Positions 1 to 6,850 of a stretch of 22,645 bases of DNA are shown piece after piece; positions within the stretch are counted from its first letter, which is position 1; each line of letters begins with the position of its first letter. The stretch spans positions 1-22,645 of the forward strand of contig JBEKCP010000025.1 of assembly GCA_050014815.1 (NCBI GenBank), read 5' to 3'. Under the pieces are notes generated by a model. The model saw only the letters and a program-made list of their open reading frames with translations. It did not search any database and had not been told where the DNA came from. The position numbers and the translations under genes are program-made. This DNA is from JBEKCP01 sp050014815 (GTDB taxonomy: Bacteria; Planctomycetota; Planctomycetia; Pirellulales; Thermoguttaceae).

Positions 1-151
1 GCCGAGACGGCCGCGCTCCCCCCTGCCGCCGTTGCGGCCGAGACGGCCGCGCTCCAAGCGACGCCAAGGCCACGAGCAATCATGGCTGCGAGTGCAGTTG
101 ACGCGCTACCGTCAGCAGGTCCCACAACAGCGGGCGGGACGCCCGCGCTCC
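1..151. repeat. Three copies of a short hairpin repeat (GCGG-type) inside the methylase
   Basis: Copies lie at 1-19 (left-truncated by the window edge), 34-55 and 130-151. Each is a 7-bp stem with a 3-nt loop followed by GCTCC: GCGGCCG-AGA-CGGCCGC at 34-50 and GCGGGCG-GGA-CGCCCGC at 130-146. One base pair differs between copies and is compensated on the other arm. They are read in frame as Ala/Ser/Gly/Pro-rich sequence. Confidence 0.7.
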
Positions 152-2681
152 CAATCATTTCGGGCAAGTCGCCGGTTTCAGCAACGGACTTGAGCAGATC
201 GGCATAACCAAGATCGTCGCACTTCTCAGGGCCGAGCATCACGCCACCGGCCCATGCAGCCGCTATGATACGGAAAGGACGTAAGGCTCGGTCCATCTCG
301 ACCTTGGTCGCCTCCTTGTTCTCAATCTCGGCCTGGCTGATGCCCACGGTAGCTTCGAGATCGCCCACATAGCGGATCGCCTCGTGGAGCGTCTTCTCCA
401 GAGCCTTGGTAAGCCCTTGATGGAAGACGCCCTCGATCGGTTCCTTGGGATCGCTGGGCCGGGTAATCAGATTGTTCCAGAACGGGCCAGTGAGCGAATC
501 GCCAACGACGATCCGATGGTCGAGGAACGTGAGCGGCATCCCTTCGGCGTGCGATTCCAGCCAAAGGGCCAGCTTGGCCAACTCGACGGCCAGCGGGTTC
601 TTATCGACGCCGTAGAGGCAATGCACGGCTACCAGGCGGCGGCAGAGGGCCTCGGCCCGGTGCTGCGAATAGCCAGCCTGCTCTCCCTCGGCTGCCCGGC
701 TGGGCAGATAGCGGAGCAGTTCGTCGTCAGGATCGGGCAGGTCGAGAATGCGGCGGCGGTAGTCGACGGACGACGGACGACGGGCGACGGATGTTTGATT
801 GTCTGGCCCGTCGTCCGTCTTCCGTCGCCCGTCCCGTTCCTCCTGCCGCTCCAGCTCACTCGCCTTCTCATCGCACAGACGCACTGCCTCATACAACTTG
901 TCGCCCAGGAAGCGGCAGGACTCGACCAGGAAATGCCCGCTGCCGCAAGCCGGATCGAAGACTTTGAGCTTGAGGATTTCGCATGGCTGCGGATTATCTG
1001 GTGGTGACCGCTCGGCCACCTGCGGCCCGAGGGTTTCCTGCACCAGGAAGCGGACGAAGCTGTGGGGCGTGTAGTAGGAGCCGGTGGCCTTGCGGCCCAG
1101 GCCGACACGGAGATAGAACCGCTTGGGCGGGATCTCCTCGATCCAAACGACGGAAGACGGACGACGGGCGACGGACGGGGAATCGTTGTCGGAGTCCCCC
1201 TCACTCGCATCATCCGCATCTGGTTCCTCTGGCCCGTCGTCCGTCGTCCGTCGTCCGTCGTTCTCCGGGCGATACTTCTCGCCTTGGGCGATGGGCACGA
1301 CGACTTCGAGTTTCTGGCGGCGGAGGCGACACATCGGTTCGGTGGCGATGCCCGGCTCCAACTCCAACAGGGCCTCGTAGACGCGGCCCAGGTCTTCCAC
1401 GTCGAGCGGGCCGTAGTGGACCCGCTGCCGTTCACCGGCCTTCTTCTTCGGCGTGGTCCAGAGGAGCTGATCGAGGAGATGAGCGACTGCCCGCTCGCCC
1501 CACCGCAACTGCGACAGCACGGGTGTGGCGTCGGCGCTGAACAATGCCCCGCCGAGCGGCTTGACGTTCAGCTCGGTACACTCGACGCCCTCGTGGAACA
1601 TGCGGAACAGCCCCCGAAGGCCCTGCTCCAGCAGACCGCCAGTCTCGACTCCATCGTAAAGCACCTTGGGGGCGTAGCGGGCCAGGGCCATGCTGGGGCT
1701 GAAGGTGTTACGCCACAGGCTTGTCGATGCGAAGGTGAACGACCGGGCCGGATCGTCGCTCGATTCCAGCTTGAGGACGAAGAGCAAGCGGTAGACGATA
1801 ATGAGGCCCTCGTGCCAGAGGGCGCGGGCAAGGGCGGCGACGGAGGACGGGGGACGGACGACGGAAGTAACACTGTCTGGCCCGTCGTCCGTCGTCCGTC
1901 GTCCGTCGCTCTTCAGCCGTTCGAGCGTTTCCCGATTGTCGGGGTGGTCCAAGACTTCCTGGATGAACCGCCCGATCGCCTGCCGGGCCTGATCCCGCAG
2001 GTCCTTGGTGACGCGGGCCTGCTGCAACCGGGCCTTATCGACCAGTTCCGGGATCTTCTGGAGCCCGGCGGGAGAAGCCAGCGCCAACAGCAGCCGGAAC
2101 GAGTCGGGCACCTCCCGGCTACGCTTCCAGTCGGGGTCGAGGGTGAAGATCACCTGGGAGTCGGGCCGGGCCGGGTCGGCAATAAGCAACCGCAGTTCGA
2201 CGCCGTTGGTCAGCAGGCCCACACGCTCACCGCTGGCCAACATTACCCGCTGGGCGATCCGCAAGTGGCTGAACCGATACGCCTGGCCTCGCTTGGCCGG
2301 GGCGTCGAGGTCTTCATCGAAATCGGTGGTCCAGGCACGGAGCTTCGCACCATCCGGGGCCGCGAGCAGATAGCCGCCGTCTTCCCGGCCCTCGCGGGTT
2401 TCCACGTCGGGGGCCGACTGGATCTCCTCGCCGCTATATCCCAGGTGTTTGCACAACGGCTTGATCGTTTGGTTGCGGACGTGGAGGTATCCGCCTCGCA
2501 CAGCCAGCTTGGCCAACTCGCGACGGTAGACATCCCAATCATTTTTGAGCTGCTTGCCCTCGCTCCCGGTGTTCTTGGGCAGGAGCTTGAGCTTCGTCAG
2601 TTCGTTCTCCAGCTCGAACTTGACGAACGGCTCCGGCAGGGCAGGCCCGGTGAACTGGGTATCGGTCAGGTCAAACGCCAT
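1..2681 (-). CDS. Large N6-adenine DNA methyltransferase (Eco57I/PglX/DrmMI-like), C-terminus cut by the window edge
   Basis: The reading frame is open from ATG 2681 to the left edge (893 codons, no stop), so the 3' end is missing. Visible methylase signatures are GSYYTP at about residues 534-539 (motif X type) and DPACGSGHFL at about 576-585 (SAM-binding motif I of gamma-class N6-adenine methylases). GVDKNPLAVELAKLALW and VVGDSL follow, as in Eco57I-like enzymes. The catalytic NPPY/F motif is not reached, so it should lie beyond position 1. The start has GGAGG 7-8 nt upstream and overlaps the helicase stop by 11 nt, implying translational coupling. Four-heptad palindromes are inserted in frame at about residues 258-281, 474-511 and 616-639; the last lies only about 30 residues after motif I. 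Small hairpin repeats near the left edge encode Ala/Ser/Gly-rich stretches. By family knowledge it would methylate host DNA in a defence system, with drmMI the best guess. A PglX-like or stand-alone restriction-modification enzyme is the alternative. Confidence 0.88.
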   Translation of the reverse strand, partial: MAFDLTDTQFTGPALPEPFVKFELENELTKLKLLPKNTGSEGKQLKNDWDVYRRELAKLAVRGGYLHVRNQTIKPLCKHLGYSGEEIQSAPDVETREGREDGGYLLAAPDGAKLRAWTTDFDEDLDAPAKRGQAYRFSHLRIAQRVMLASGERVGLLTNGVELRLLIADPARPDSQVIFTLDPDWKRSREVPDSFRLLLALASPAGLQKIPELVDKARLQQARVTKDLRDQARQAIGRFIQEVLDHPDNRETLERLKSDGRRTTDDGPDSVTSVVRPPSSVAALARALWHEGLIIVYRLLFVLKLESSDDPARSFTFASTSLWRNTFSPSMALARYAPKVLYDGVETGGLLEQGLRGLFRMFHEGVECTELNVKPLGGALFSADATPVLSQLRWGERAVAHLLDQLLWTTPKKKAGERQRVHYGPLDVEDLGRVYEALLELEPGIATEPMCRLRRQKLEVVVPIAQGEKYRPENDGRRTTDDGPEEPDADDASEGDSDNDSPSVARRPSSVVWIEEIPPKRFYLRVGLGRKATGSYYTPHSFVRFLVQETLGPQVAERSPPDNPQPCEILKLKVFDPACGSGHFLVESCRFLGDKLYEAVRLCDEKASELERQEERDGRRKTDDGPDNQTSVARRPSSVDYRRRILDLPDPDDELLRYLPSRAAEGEQAGYSQHRAEALCRRLVAVHCLYGVDKNPLAVELAKLALWLESHAEGMPLTFLDHRIVVGDSLTGPFWNNLITRPSDPKEPIEGVFHQGLTKALEKTLHEAIRYVGDLEATVGISQAEIENKEATKVEMDRALRPFRIIAAAWAGGVMLGPEKCDDLGYADLLKSVAETGDLPEMIGSAGVPPAVVGPADGSASTALAAMIARGLGVAWSAAVSAATAAGGSAAVS
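765..833. repeat. Heptad palindrome A (in the methylase gene)
   Basis: The left arm 765-792 and right arm 806-833 each consist of four 7-bp units of the type GACGGRC, with a 13-nt loop. Total length is 69 nt (23 codons). It encodes an in-frame DGRRKTDDGP...RRPSSV segment about 30 residues after motif I. Confidence 0.85.
1149..1259. repeat. Heptad palindrome B (in the methylase gene), long loop
   Basis: Arms 1149-1176 and 1232-1259 each have four heptads. The 55-nt loop contains an internal GGGGA...TCCCC pair and encodes an acidic stretch. Total length is 111 nt (37 codons), in frame. Confidence 0.85.
1839..1907. repeat. Heptad palindrome C (in the methylase gene)
   Basis: Arms 1839-1866 and 1880-1907 each have four heptads. 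The 13-nt loop shares GT at its start and TGTCTG at its end with the loop of element A. Total length is 69 nt (23 codons), in frame, encoding DGRRTTDDGPDSVTSVVRPP and SSV. Confidence 0.85.
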
Positions 2682-5600
2682 GCTTTGCCTCCGGCATCAG
2701 CATCAGGACACCCAGCGGCACGACTTGCGGCTGGCCAAGGTCCAACAAGGCGTCAAGGATCTTCTTCCGTTTTGCGTGGATGCGGAGCACGCCATCGGCC
2801 TCGCTACGTTTGGCCGGAGACTGATCGGCGTCGGAACCAAAGGCCGCCAGGCGTTTCTCGGGATCGCTGATCGACCACCATGCAGCGACGGACGACGGGG
2901 GACGGACGACGGAGGAAGAAGCCTGGCCCGTCGCCCGTCGTCCGTCTTCCGTCGTCTCCCGCTGGACGAGCAAACCAAGCTGGACCTCGCCACCGGGCTT
3001 GCCTGTGATCTCCTCAGCCCGTTTGGCGAGCCATTGTTGTTGGGCCGCTTCTTCCGCTTCGAGCGACTTACGACGCTGCGTGATGAAGCCCTCGCCGATC
3101 GGCCGGAAGGACCCGGCGGCGGCCTCGCGGGCACCATCGGCGGCCGTTGCGGCCCAGGAAGCGAAATGGTTCTTCCAAAGATCGGTTGTGCGGATGGCCT
3201 GCTCGGGATCGGCCAGGTGCGACCACTGGTCGGGGCTGTCGTGGACGGCGCTGCGACCGGAAGGACCGACTTCGACGGCGAGCACCCGCTCCAACTCTCG
3301 ACCGCCACGGCTGGAGACACGCCCCAGGAACGTGTAGAGCAGCCTGGGCTCGGGCACCTTGGCACGGACGGCGCTGGCACGCGGGTCTTGCCCCCGTGCG
3401 GCCGGGCCACCGAAGGAGAGGTTGCGAACGCGATCCAAGGCCCGGCGGACCAGGGGATGTGCCCGGCCAAGATAGCCGATCGGGTTCTCCTCGTCGTCGG
3501 CGGTGACTTCCAGCTTGGTCGTCAGCCGGACCACGCCCTTCTCGGCGTCGTAACCAGGCAGGTCTTCCAGCCCAAATCGCCAGGCAGACGGCAGGCCAAG
3601 CTGGAAGTGATCGTCTTCAAGCCGACCGACGAGTTGCCCGCCGTCGAGACGGACGGCATCGCAGACGAAGGCCGCCAGGTCCACGGCGCCCGCGCGATTT
3701 CCAGCCGCACGGGCCTCGCTGGCCTCGGTCAATAACGTCTCCTCGGCGTTCAGGCCGGCATCGCCCAACCAGGTGTTGGTGCGGGCCGCCTGCTCGAACC
3801 CTTTCAGGCTCTTGTCGATCTCCTCCAGAAGCTCCTTGGTGGCTGGATCGGCACCTTCGGCCTCGTCGCCCTCGCGGAAGTCGAATAGCGTCGGCTCCTC
3901 ACGGAAGAGCTTGGTGTCTTCGTCCATGATGCCCGCCAGCAGCTTCGCCTGGGCGGCATCGCTGGAGGTGGTCAGGCCGAGCGTGTTGGGCACGAAGGTG
4001 AGCCGGGTCCGCTGCCGCTCGTACTTGGCGATGAGCCGCAGCAAGATGCGGTCCTCGAACGTGCCACGCAGGAAGAAGTAGCGGACGATGGGCTCGTACT
4101 GCTGGCCGTAGCGGTCGATGCGGCCATTACGCTGTTCCAGCCGGTTGGGATTGAATGGCAGCTCAAGGTGGATAAGGTGGTGGCAGCGGTTATGCAGGTT
4201 GAGTCCCTCGGCCGCCGAGTCGGTGCTGACCAGAATGATGCCCTGCTGGCTACGGAACTGCTCGGTACGGGCCTGCCGAACCCTGTCGTTGTCGTCGCCG
4301 GACATGGTGACCACGGTGCCGATGCCAGGCATGGCCTTGAGGGCCGCGACCGCCGCCCGCTGGCTATCGACGTATTCAGTATATATAAGGACGTTCGCCT
4401 TCGGTTCCTGCTGGCGGATCGACTGGATCTCGTGGACGAGCTGGTCGAGCTTCGGGTCCTGGGCCTGGGCACCGCTGGCCAGCTCGATCAATTCTTCCAG
4501 GCGATCCACGATGCTCGAAACTTTGGCGACATGTCGGGTTTCCTTGCGAATCTCGCGTTCGACCTGGGCCAACTGCTGGGCCAGGTCCTCGGCTTCCAGC
4601 GATGTTCGCTCGTCTTCCTCCTCTTTGCTGACCGTGCCGAAGCGTTCCTGCTTGCGGAGATATTCCCGCAGGGTCCGGCGGCGCTGGCGGCGGCCTTCCT
4701 CGCTTTCGACCTTCTCGGCCAGCAAGCCCTCGAAACGATCGGCAACAACGGAGAGCGTGGACTTGCAGGCTTCGACCGTGGAGACGCTACGCTTTAGCAG
4801 GGCGATGAAGGCCAGCACGTCGGCATAGCTCTTGTTGTGGAACGCCCGGCGAAGCTCGGGGGCGATCAGTTCCATGAGGCCCTTCTGCATGGCGATGAAC
4901 TTCGGATGCCGCTTGGGATCGGGCTTCACGGGAATCGGCAGGACTTTACGCTCCTTGAAGAGGGGCGACTTGGTCACCGGATCGAAGATGTGCTTCTTCA
5001 GCCGACGAACGACGTAGGGCCGATAGCGCTCAGCCCGCAATGCCCCTCGGCCATCCACGAGCGACGGGTCGAGCAGCTCGCACAGCGAGGCGAAGGAACG
5101 GTCGTTGCCGTCGTGCGGGGTGGCGGTGGCCAGGATCAGGCAGTCGCAGCGACGGGCCAGGACTTCGGCCAGACGACGACGCAAGGAGTCTTCGCGATCT
5201 TGTACCCCGCCCACGTCCATGCAGTGATGGGCTTCGTCGATGACCACCGCGTCGTAGCTGGCCCGGTCGAGCTGCTCCAGGACCCGCTCTTGCTTCAGGA
5301 AATCGACCGATACCAGACCGAGCGGGATGTGGTCGAAGGGGTTGGAGCCCAGTTCGTTGGTGCGGCGGATCTCTTCGAGCTTCGCCCGGTCGATCACCTC
5401 CATGCGTAGGCCGAACCGCTCCAACATCTCGACCTTCCACTGCTCCAGCAAGGGACCGGCGGGCGAGACGATGAGGATGCGGTGGACGAGGCGCCGGGCG
5501 GTGAGTTCGGTGAGCACCAGGCCGGTTTGGCACGTCTTGCCCAAGCCGACGCCATCACACAGCAGCAGCCGCACGCGGCTCATGCGGATCGCCCGCAGCA

Positions 5601-5934
5601 CGGGGACGAGCTGGTAGGGCTCGATTCGCAGGCGGCCTGGCTGGACGGCCAGGAGGGCATTGGGGCCGAGGGCCTGCTCCAAGAGGAACGCCTGGTGGTA
5701 GACCAGCCAGTTCACGAGCGGCGCCGCCCGATCGGGCCGGAGGTCATGGCGGATGGGCTCGATGAGCTCGAAGGGGTGAAGGATGTCGAGTTCGTTGCCC
5801 AGCACCGCGTTCTCCAGCCCTCGCAGCCGGAAAAGCGTCTGCGGGCCGAGGCTCTGGCTGGAGACGACTTCCCATCGCAGCCCTCGGGCGTGGACTTCGG
5901 TTCCCGGCAGAAGTTCCATTGTGCTGGTCGTCAT
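2671..5934 (-). CDS. SNF2-type superfamily 2 helicase/translocase (DrmD-like)
   Basis: This is a 1087-aa cytoplasmic ATPase with complete SF2 motifs: Walker A DGVGLGKT (127-134), Walker B DEAHH (233-237), motif III ATATP (269-273), motif V STDSAAEGLNL (570-580) and the arginine-finger motif QRNGRIDRYGQ (601-611). A charged, probably coiled segment at about 405-470 separates the two RecA lobes. An N-terminal beta-rich region (about 8-60) precedes the helicase core. A longer open frame extends to 6180 but runs antiphase through the small upstream gene, so ATG 5934 is chosen; ATG 5919 is possible, and no strong Shine-Dalgarno is seen at either. The stop overlaps the methylase start. Residues about 993-1016 are a palindrome-encoded insertion (element D) in the C-terminal part. 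The helicase-then-adenine-methylase order matches the class 1 DISARM head (drmD-drmMI). That assignment is an inference, because other restriction systems also pair SNF2 enzymes with Eco57I-type methylases. Confidence 0.9.
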   Translation of the reverse strand: MTTSTMELLPGTEVHARGLRWEVVSSQSLGPQTLFRLRGLENAVLGNELDILHPFELIEPIRHDLRPDRAAPLVNWLVYHQAFLLEQALGPNALLAVQPGRLRIEPYQLVPVLRAIRMSRVRLLLCDGVGLGKTCQTGLVLTELTARRLVHRILIVSPAGPLLEQWKVEMLERFGLRMEVIDRAKLEEIRRTNELGSNPFDHIPLGLVSVDFLKQERVLEQLDRASYDAVVIDEAHHCMDVGGVQDREDSLRRRLAEVLARRCDCLILATATPHDGNDRSFASLCELLDPSLVDGRGALRAERYRPYVVRRLKKHIFDPVTKSPLFKERKVLPIPVKPDPKRHPKFIAMQKGLMELIAPELRRAFHNKSYADVLAFIALLKRSVSTVEACKSTLSVVADRFEGLLAEKVESEEGRRQRRRTLREYLRKQERFGTVSKEEEDERTSLEAEDLAQQLAQVEREIRKETRHVAKVSSIVDRLEELIELASGAQAQDPKLDQLVHEIQSIRQQEPKANVLIYTEYVDSQRAAVAALKAMPGIGTVVTMSGDDNDRVRQARTEQFRSQQGIILVSTDSAAEGLNLHNRCHHLIHLELPFNPNRLEQRNGRIDRYGQQYEPIVRYFFLRGTFEDRILLRLIAKYERQRTRLTFVPNTLGLTTSSDAAQAKLLAGIMDEDTKLFREEPTLFDFREGDEAEGADPATKELLEEIDKSLKGFEQAARTNTWLGDAGLNAEETLLTEASEARAAGNRAGAVDLAAFVCDAVRLDGGQLVGRLEDDHFQLGLPSAWRFGLEDLPGYDAEKGVVRLTTKLEVTADDEENPIGYLGRAHPLVRRALDRVRNLSFGGPAARGQDPRASAVRAKVPEPRLLYTFLGRVSSRGGRELERVLAVEVGPSGRSAVHDSPDQWSHLADPEQAIRTTDLWKNHFASWAATAADGAREAAAGSFRPIGEGFITQRRKSLEAEEAAQQQWLAKRAEEITGKPGGEVQLGLLVQRETTEDGRRATGQASSSVVRPPSSVAAWWSISDPEKRLAAFGSDADQSPAKRSEADGVLRIHAKRKKILDALLDLGQPQVVPLGVLMLMPEAKHGV
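2887..2953. repeat. Heptad palindrome D (in the helicase gene)
   Basis: Arms 2887-2914 and 2926-2953 each have four heptads, with an 11-nt loop ending CTG. Total length is 67 nt. It is read through in the helicase frame as EDGRRATGQASSSVVRPPSS. It is the only copy whose length is not a multiple of three. Confidence 0.85.
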
Positions 5935-5953
5935 GGTGCGGTGGTTTCCGGGT

Positions 5954-6193
5954 CTATCGCGGTTTGCGGTTACGGGGCACGTCGCGCCGCCAGCCTGTCG
6001 GGTAGACGCCCGACTTCTCGATCTGCCGGAGCAGCTTCTCCAAGTCGGTCTTCTTGAACAGGCGGTAGTTGCTGACCGGGTTGCGGTGGACGGGGATCTT
6101 GGCGTCCCGGTGCCAATTCCTAAGCGTGTTGGGCGTAACGCCCAGGAACTTTGCCGCCAGCTTGATCGTGACGTACTCACCGAGCGTGGGCAT
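5954..6193 (-). CDS. Small MerR/excisionase-like helix-turn-helix DNA-binding protein
   Basis: This 79-aa protein has a typical HTH_17/MerR-like N-terminus: VTIKLAAKFLGVTPNTLRNW (about 8-27) is the helix-turn-helix. It is followed by a wing-type segment (IPVHRNPVSNYRLFKKTDLEKLLRQIE) ending in the usual Y-R-x-F-x-x-x-D-L-E pattern. The C-terminus is basic and there is no effector domain. It starts 19 nt upstream of the helicase and is read in the same direction, so it is probably the first gene of the defence operon. A perfect 7-bp dyad lies 34 nt upstream of its start. The likely role is an autoregulator of the operon, by analogy with small regulators that head restriction-modification operons. 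An excisionase-like function is the alternative, but no integrase is nearby. The ribosome-binding site is weak. Confidence 0.82.
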   Translation of the reverse strand: MPTLGEYVTIKLAAKFLGVTPNTLRNWHRDAKIPVHRNPVSNYRLFKKTDLEKLLRQIEKSGVYPTGWRRDVPRNRKPR

Positions 6194-6227
6194 GGGTATT
6201 CTCGTGGTCGGAATCCCCCTGGAAGCG

Positions 6228-6247
6228 TGGTAACTACAAGGTTACCA
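6228..6247. promoter_or_regulatory. Candidate operator dyad upstream of the HTH gene
   Basis: A perfect inverted repeat TGGTAAC-N6-GTTACCA lies 34 nt upstream of the HTH start. Its size and spacing suit a dimeric MerR/AlpA-type regulator. No convincing -10/-35 pair could be matched to it. The operator role is inferred from position and symmetry only. Confidence 0.42.
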
Positions 6248-6520
6248 AACTGGCCGCGGGGGCGGAAGTACCCGGCGGACCAACAGGCAGTTTTCTATGA
6301 CCGCCGCCCATCCCTGAACACCCTGCTGGGCATCACCAAGGCGAAGAAGCGGCTGAAGAAGGAACTGGTCACCAGAGACGAGATCGAGGGCCTCATGGCT
6401 GACCTACTGTGTGTCGATGCACCACCTGCCGGGCAAACGGCCCTGACCAGTTGGGTGAAGGAGCACGCTGGCACGTTGGGGCACCGCGTGGCAATTGACA
6501 GTGTCCCAGACAGGAACTAA
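6242..6520 (+). pseudogene. Orphan C-terminal coding remnant, possibly composite (part epimerase-like)
   Basis: An open plus-strand stretch ends at TAA 6518-6520 and lies between the defence operon and the lyase remnant. It reads FYDRRPSLNTLLGITKAKKR followed directly by VTRDEIEGLMADLLCVDAPP, then AGQTALTSWVKEHAGTLGHR. The second part resembles from memory the C-terminal tail of NAD-dependent epimerase/dehydratase proteins (a TRDEI-GLMA-LL pattern before a conserved tail). The first part looks like a different basic protein. There is no start codon with a ribosome-binding site and no N-terminal Rossmann domain. The frame stays open further 5', but there it is antisense to the HTH gene and not credible. 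It may be debris at an insertion boundary. The family assignment is weak. Confidence 0.4.
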
Positions 6521-6550
6521 GATCAGTAATCACTCTGTGGAGGCAGACCA

Positions 6551-6850
6551 ATGGTGAAAAGTCGGAAATGGTGCGCGGCGATGGTACTGGTTGCCGGCGC
6601 GATGCAGTGCGCGGCGGTTGCCGCGGGTGAGGCATCGACAACCGGGGTCTTGGTCAATCCGACGGGGCGCGTGTATTCCAATGAGTTGCTGCGGCTGAAG
6701 CTCGAGCTGCCAACGCCATTCGACCCCGCGAAGGTGGCGGTGCAGGAAGACGGCCTGGAGGTGCCTTTTCAGGCGGAGACCATCGGCGACAAGCCGGTTC
6801 TGTGGGTGGCGGTGAACCTGAACAGGGATGAGAAGCGAACTTATGTGGAA
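6551..6850 (+). pseudogene. N-terminal piece of a secreted polysaccharide lyase, out of frame with its body
   Basis: ATG 6551 has a strong GGAGG 8 nt upstream. The first 25 residues form a signal peptide (basic start, hydrophobic core, cut after an Ala-rich stretch). They are followed by a beta-sandwich-like segment (GVLVNPTGRVYSNELLRLKL, then LWVAVNLNRDEKRTY). Protein-like sequence in this frame stops making sense near 6850. The open frame continues to 7609 only as low-complexity Arg/Gly/Pro sequence. Plausible lyase sequence resumes in another frame at about 6855 (EYVLRHTIESLDKIHQEYVI). This looks like the front of the same gene separated from its body by an internal deletion with a frame change. 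A sequencing error alone would not explain the short distance between the two parts. Confidence 0.6.

Noticed and set aside
1062..2870. A 602-codon open frame on the plus strand across the methylase
   Set aside because: It is antisense to the methylase, which has real motifs (DPACGSGHFL, GSYYTP) and a coupled start. High GC content produces long antisense frames.
765..2953. Heptad repeats read as a CRISPR array
   Set aside because: The repeats are inverted pairs with 11-55-nt loops at scattered positions in coding DNA, not regularly spaced direct repeats with unique spacers, and no cas genes are present.
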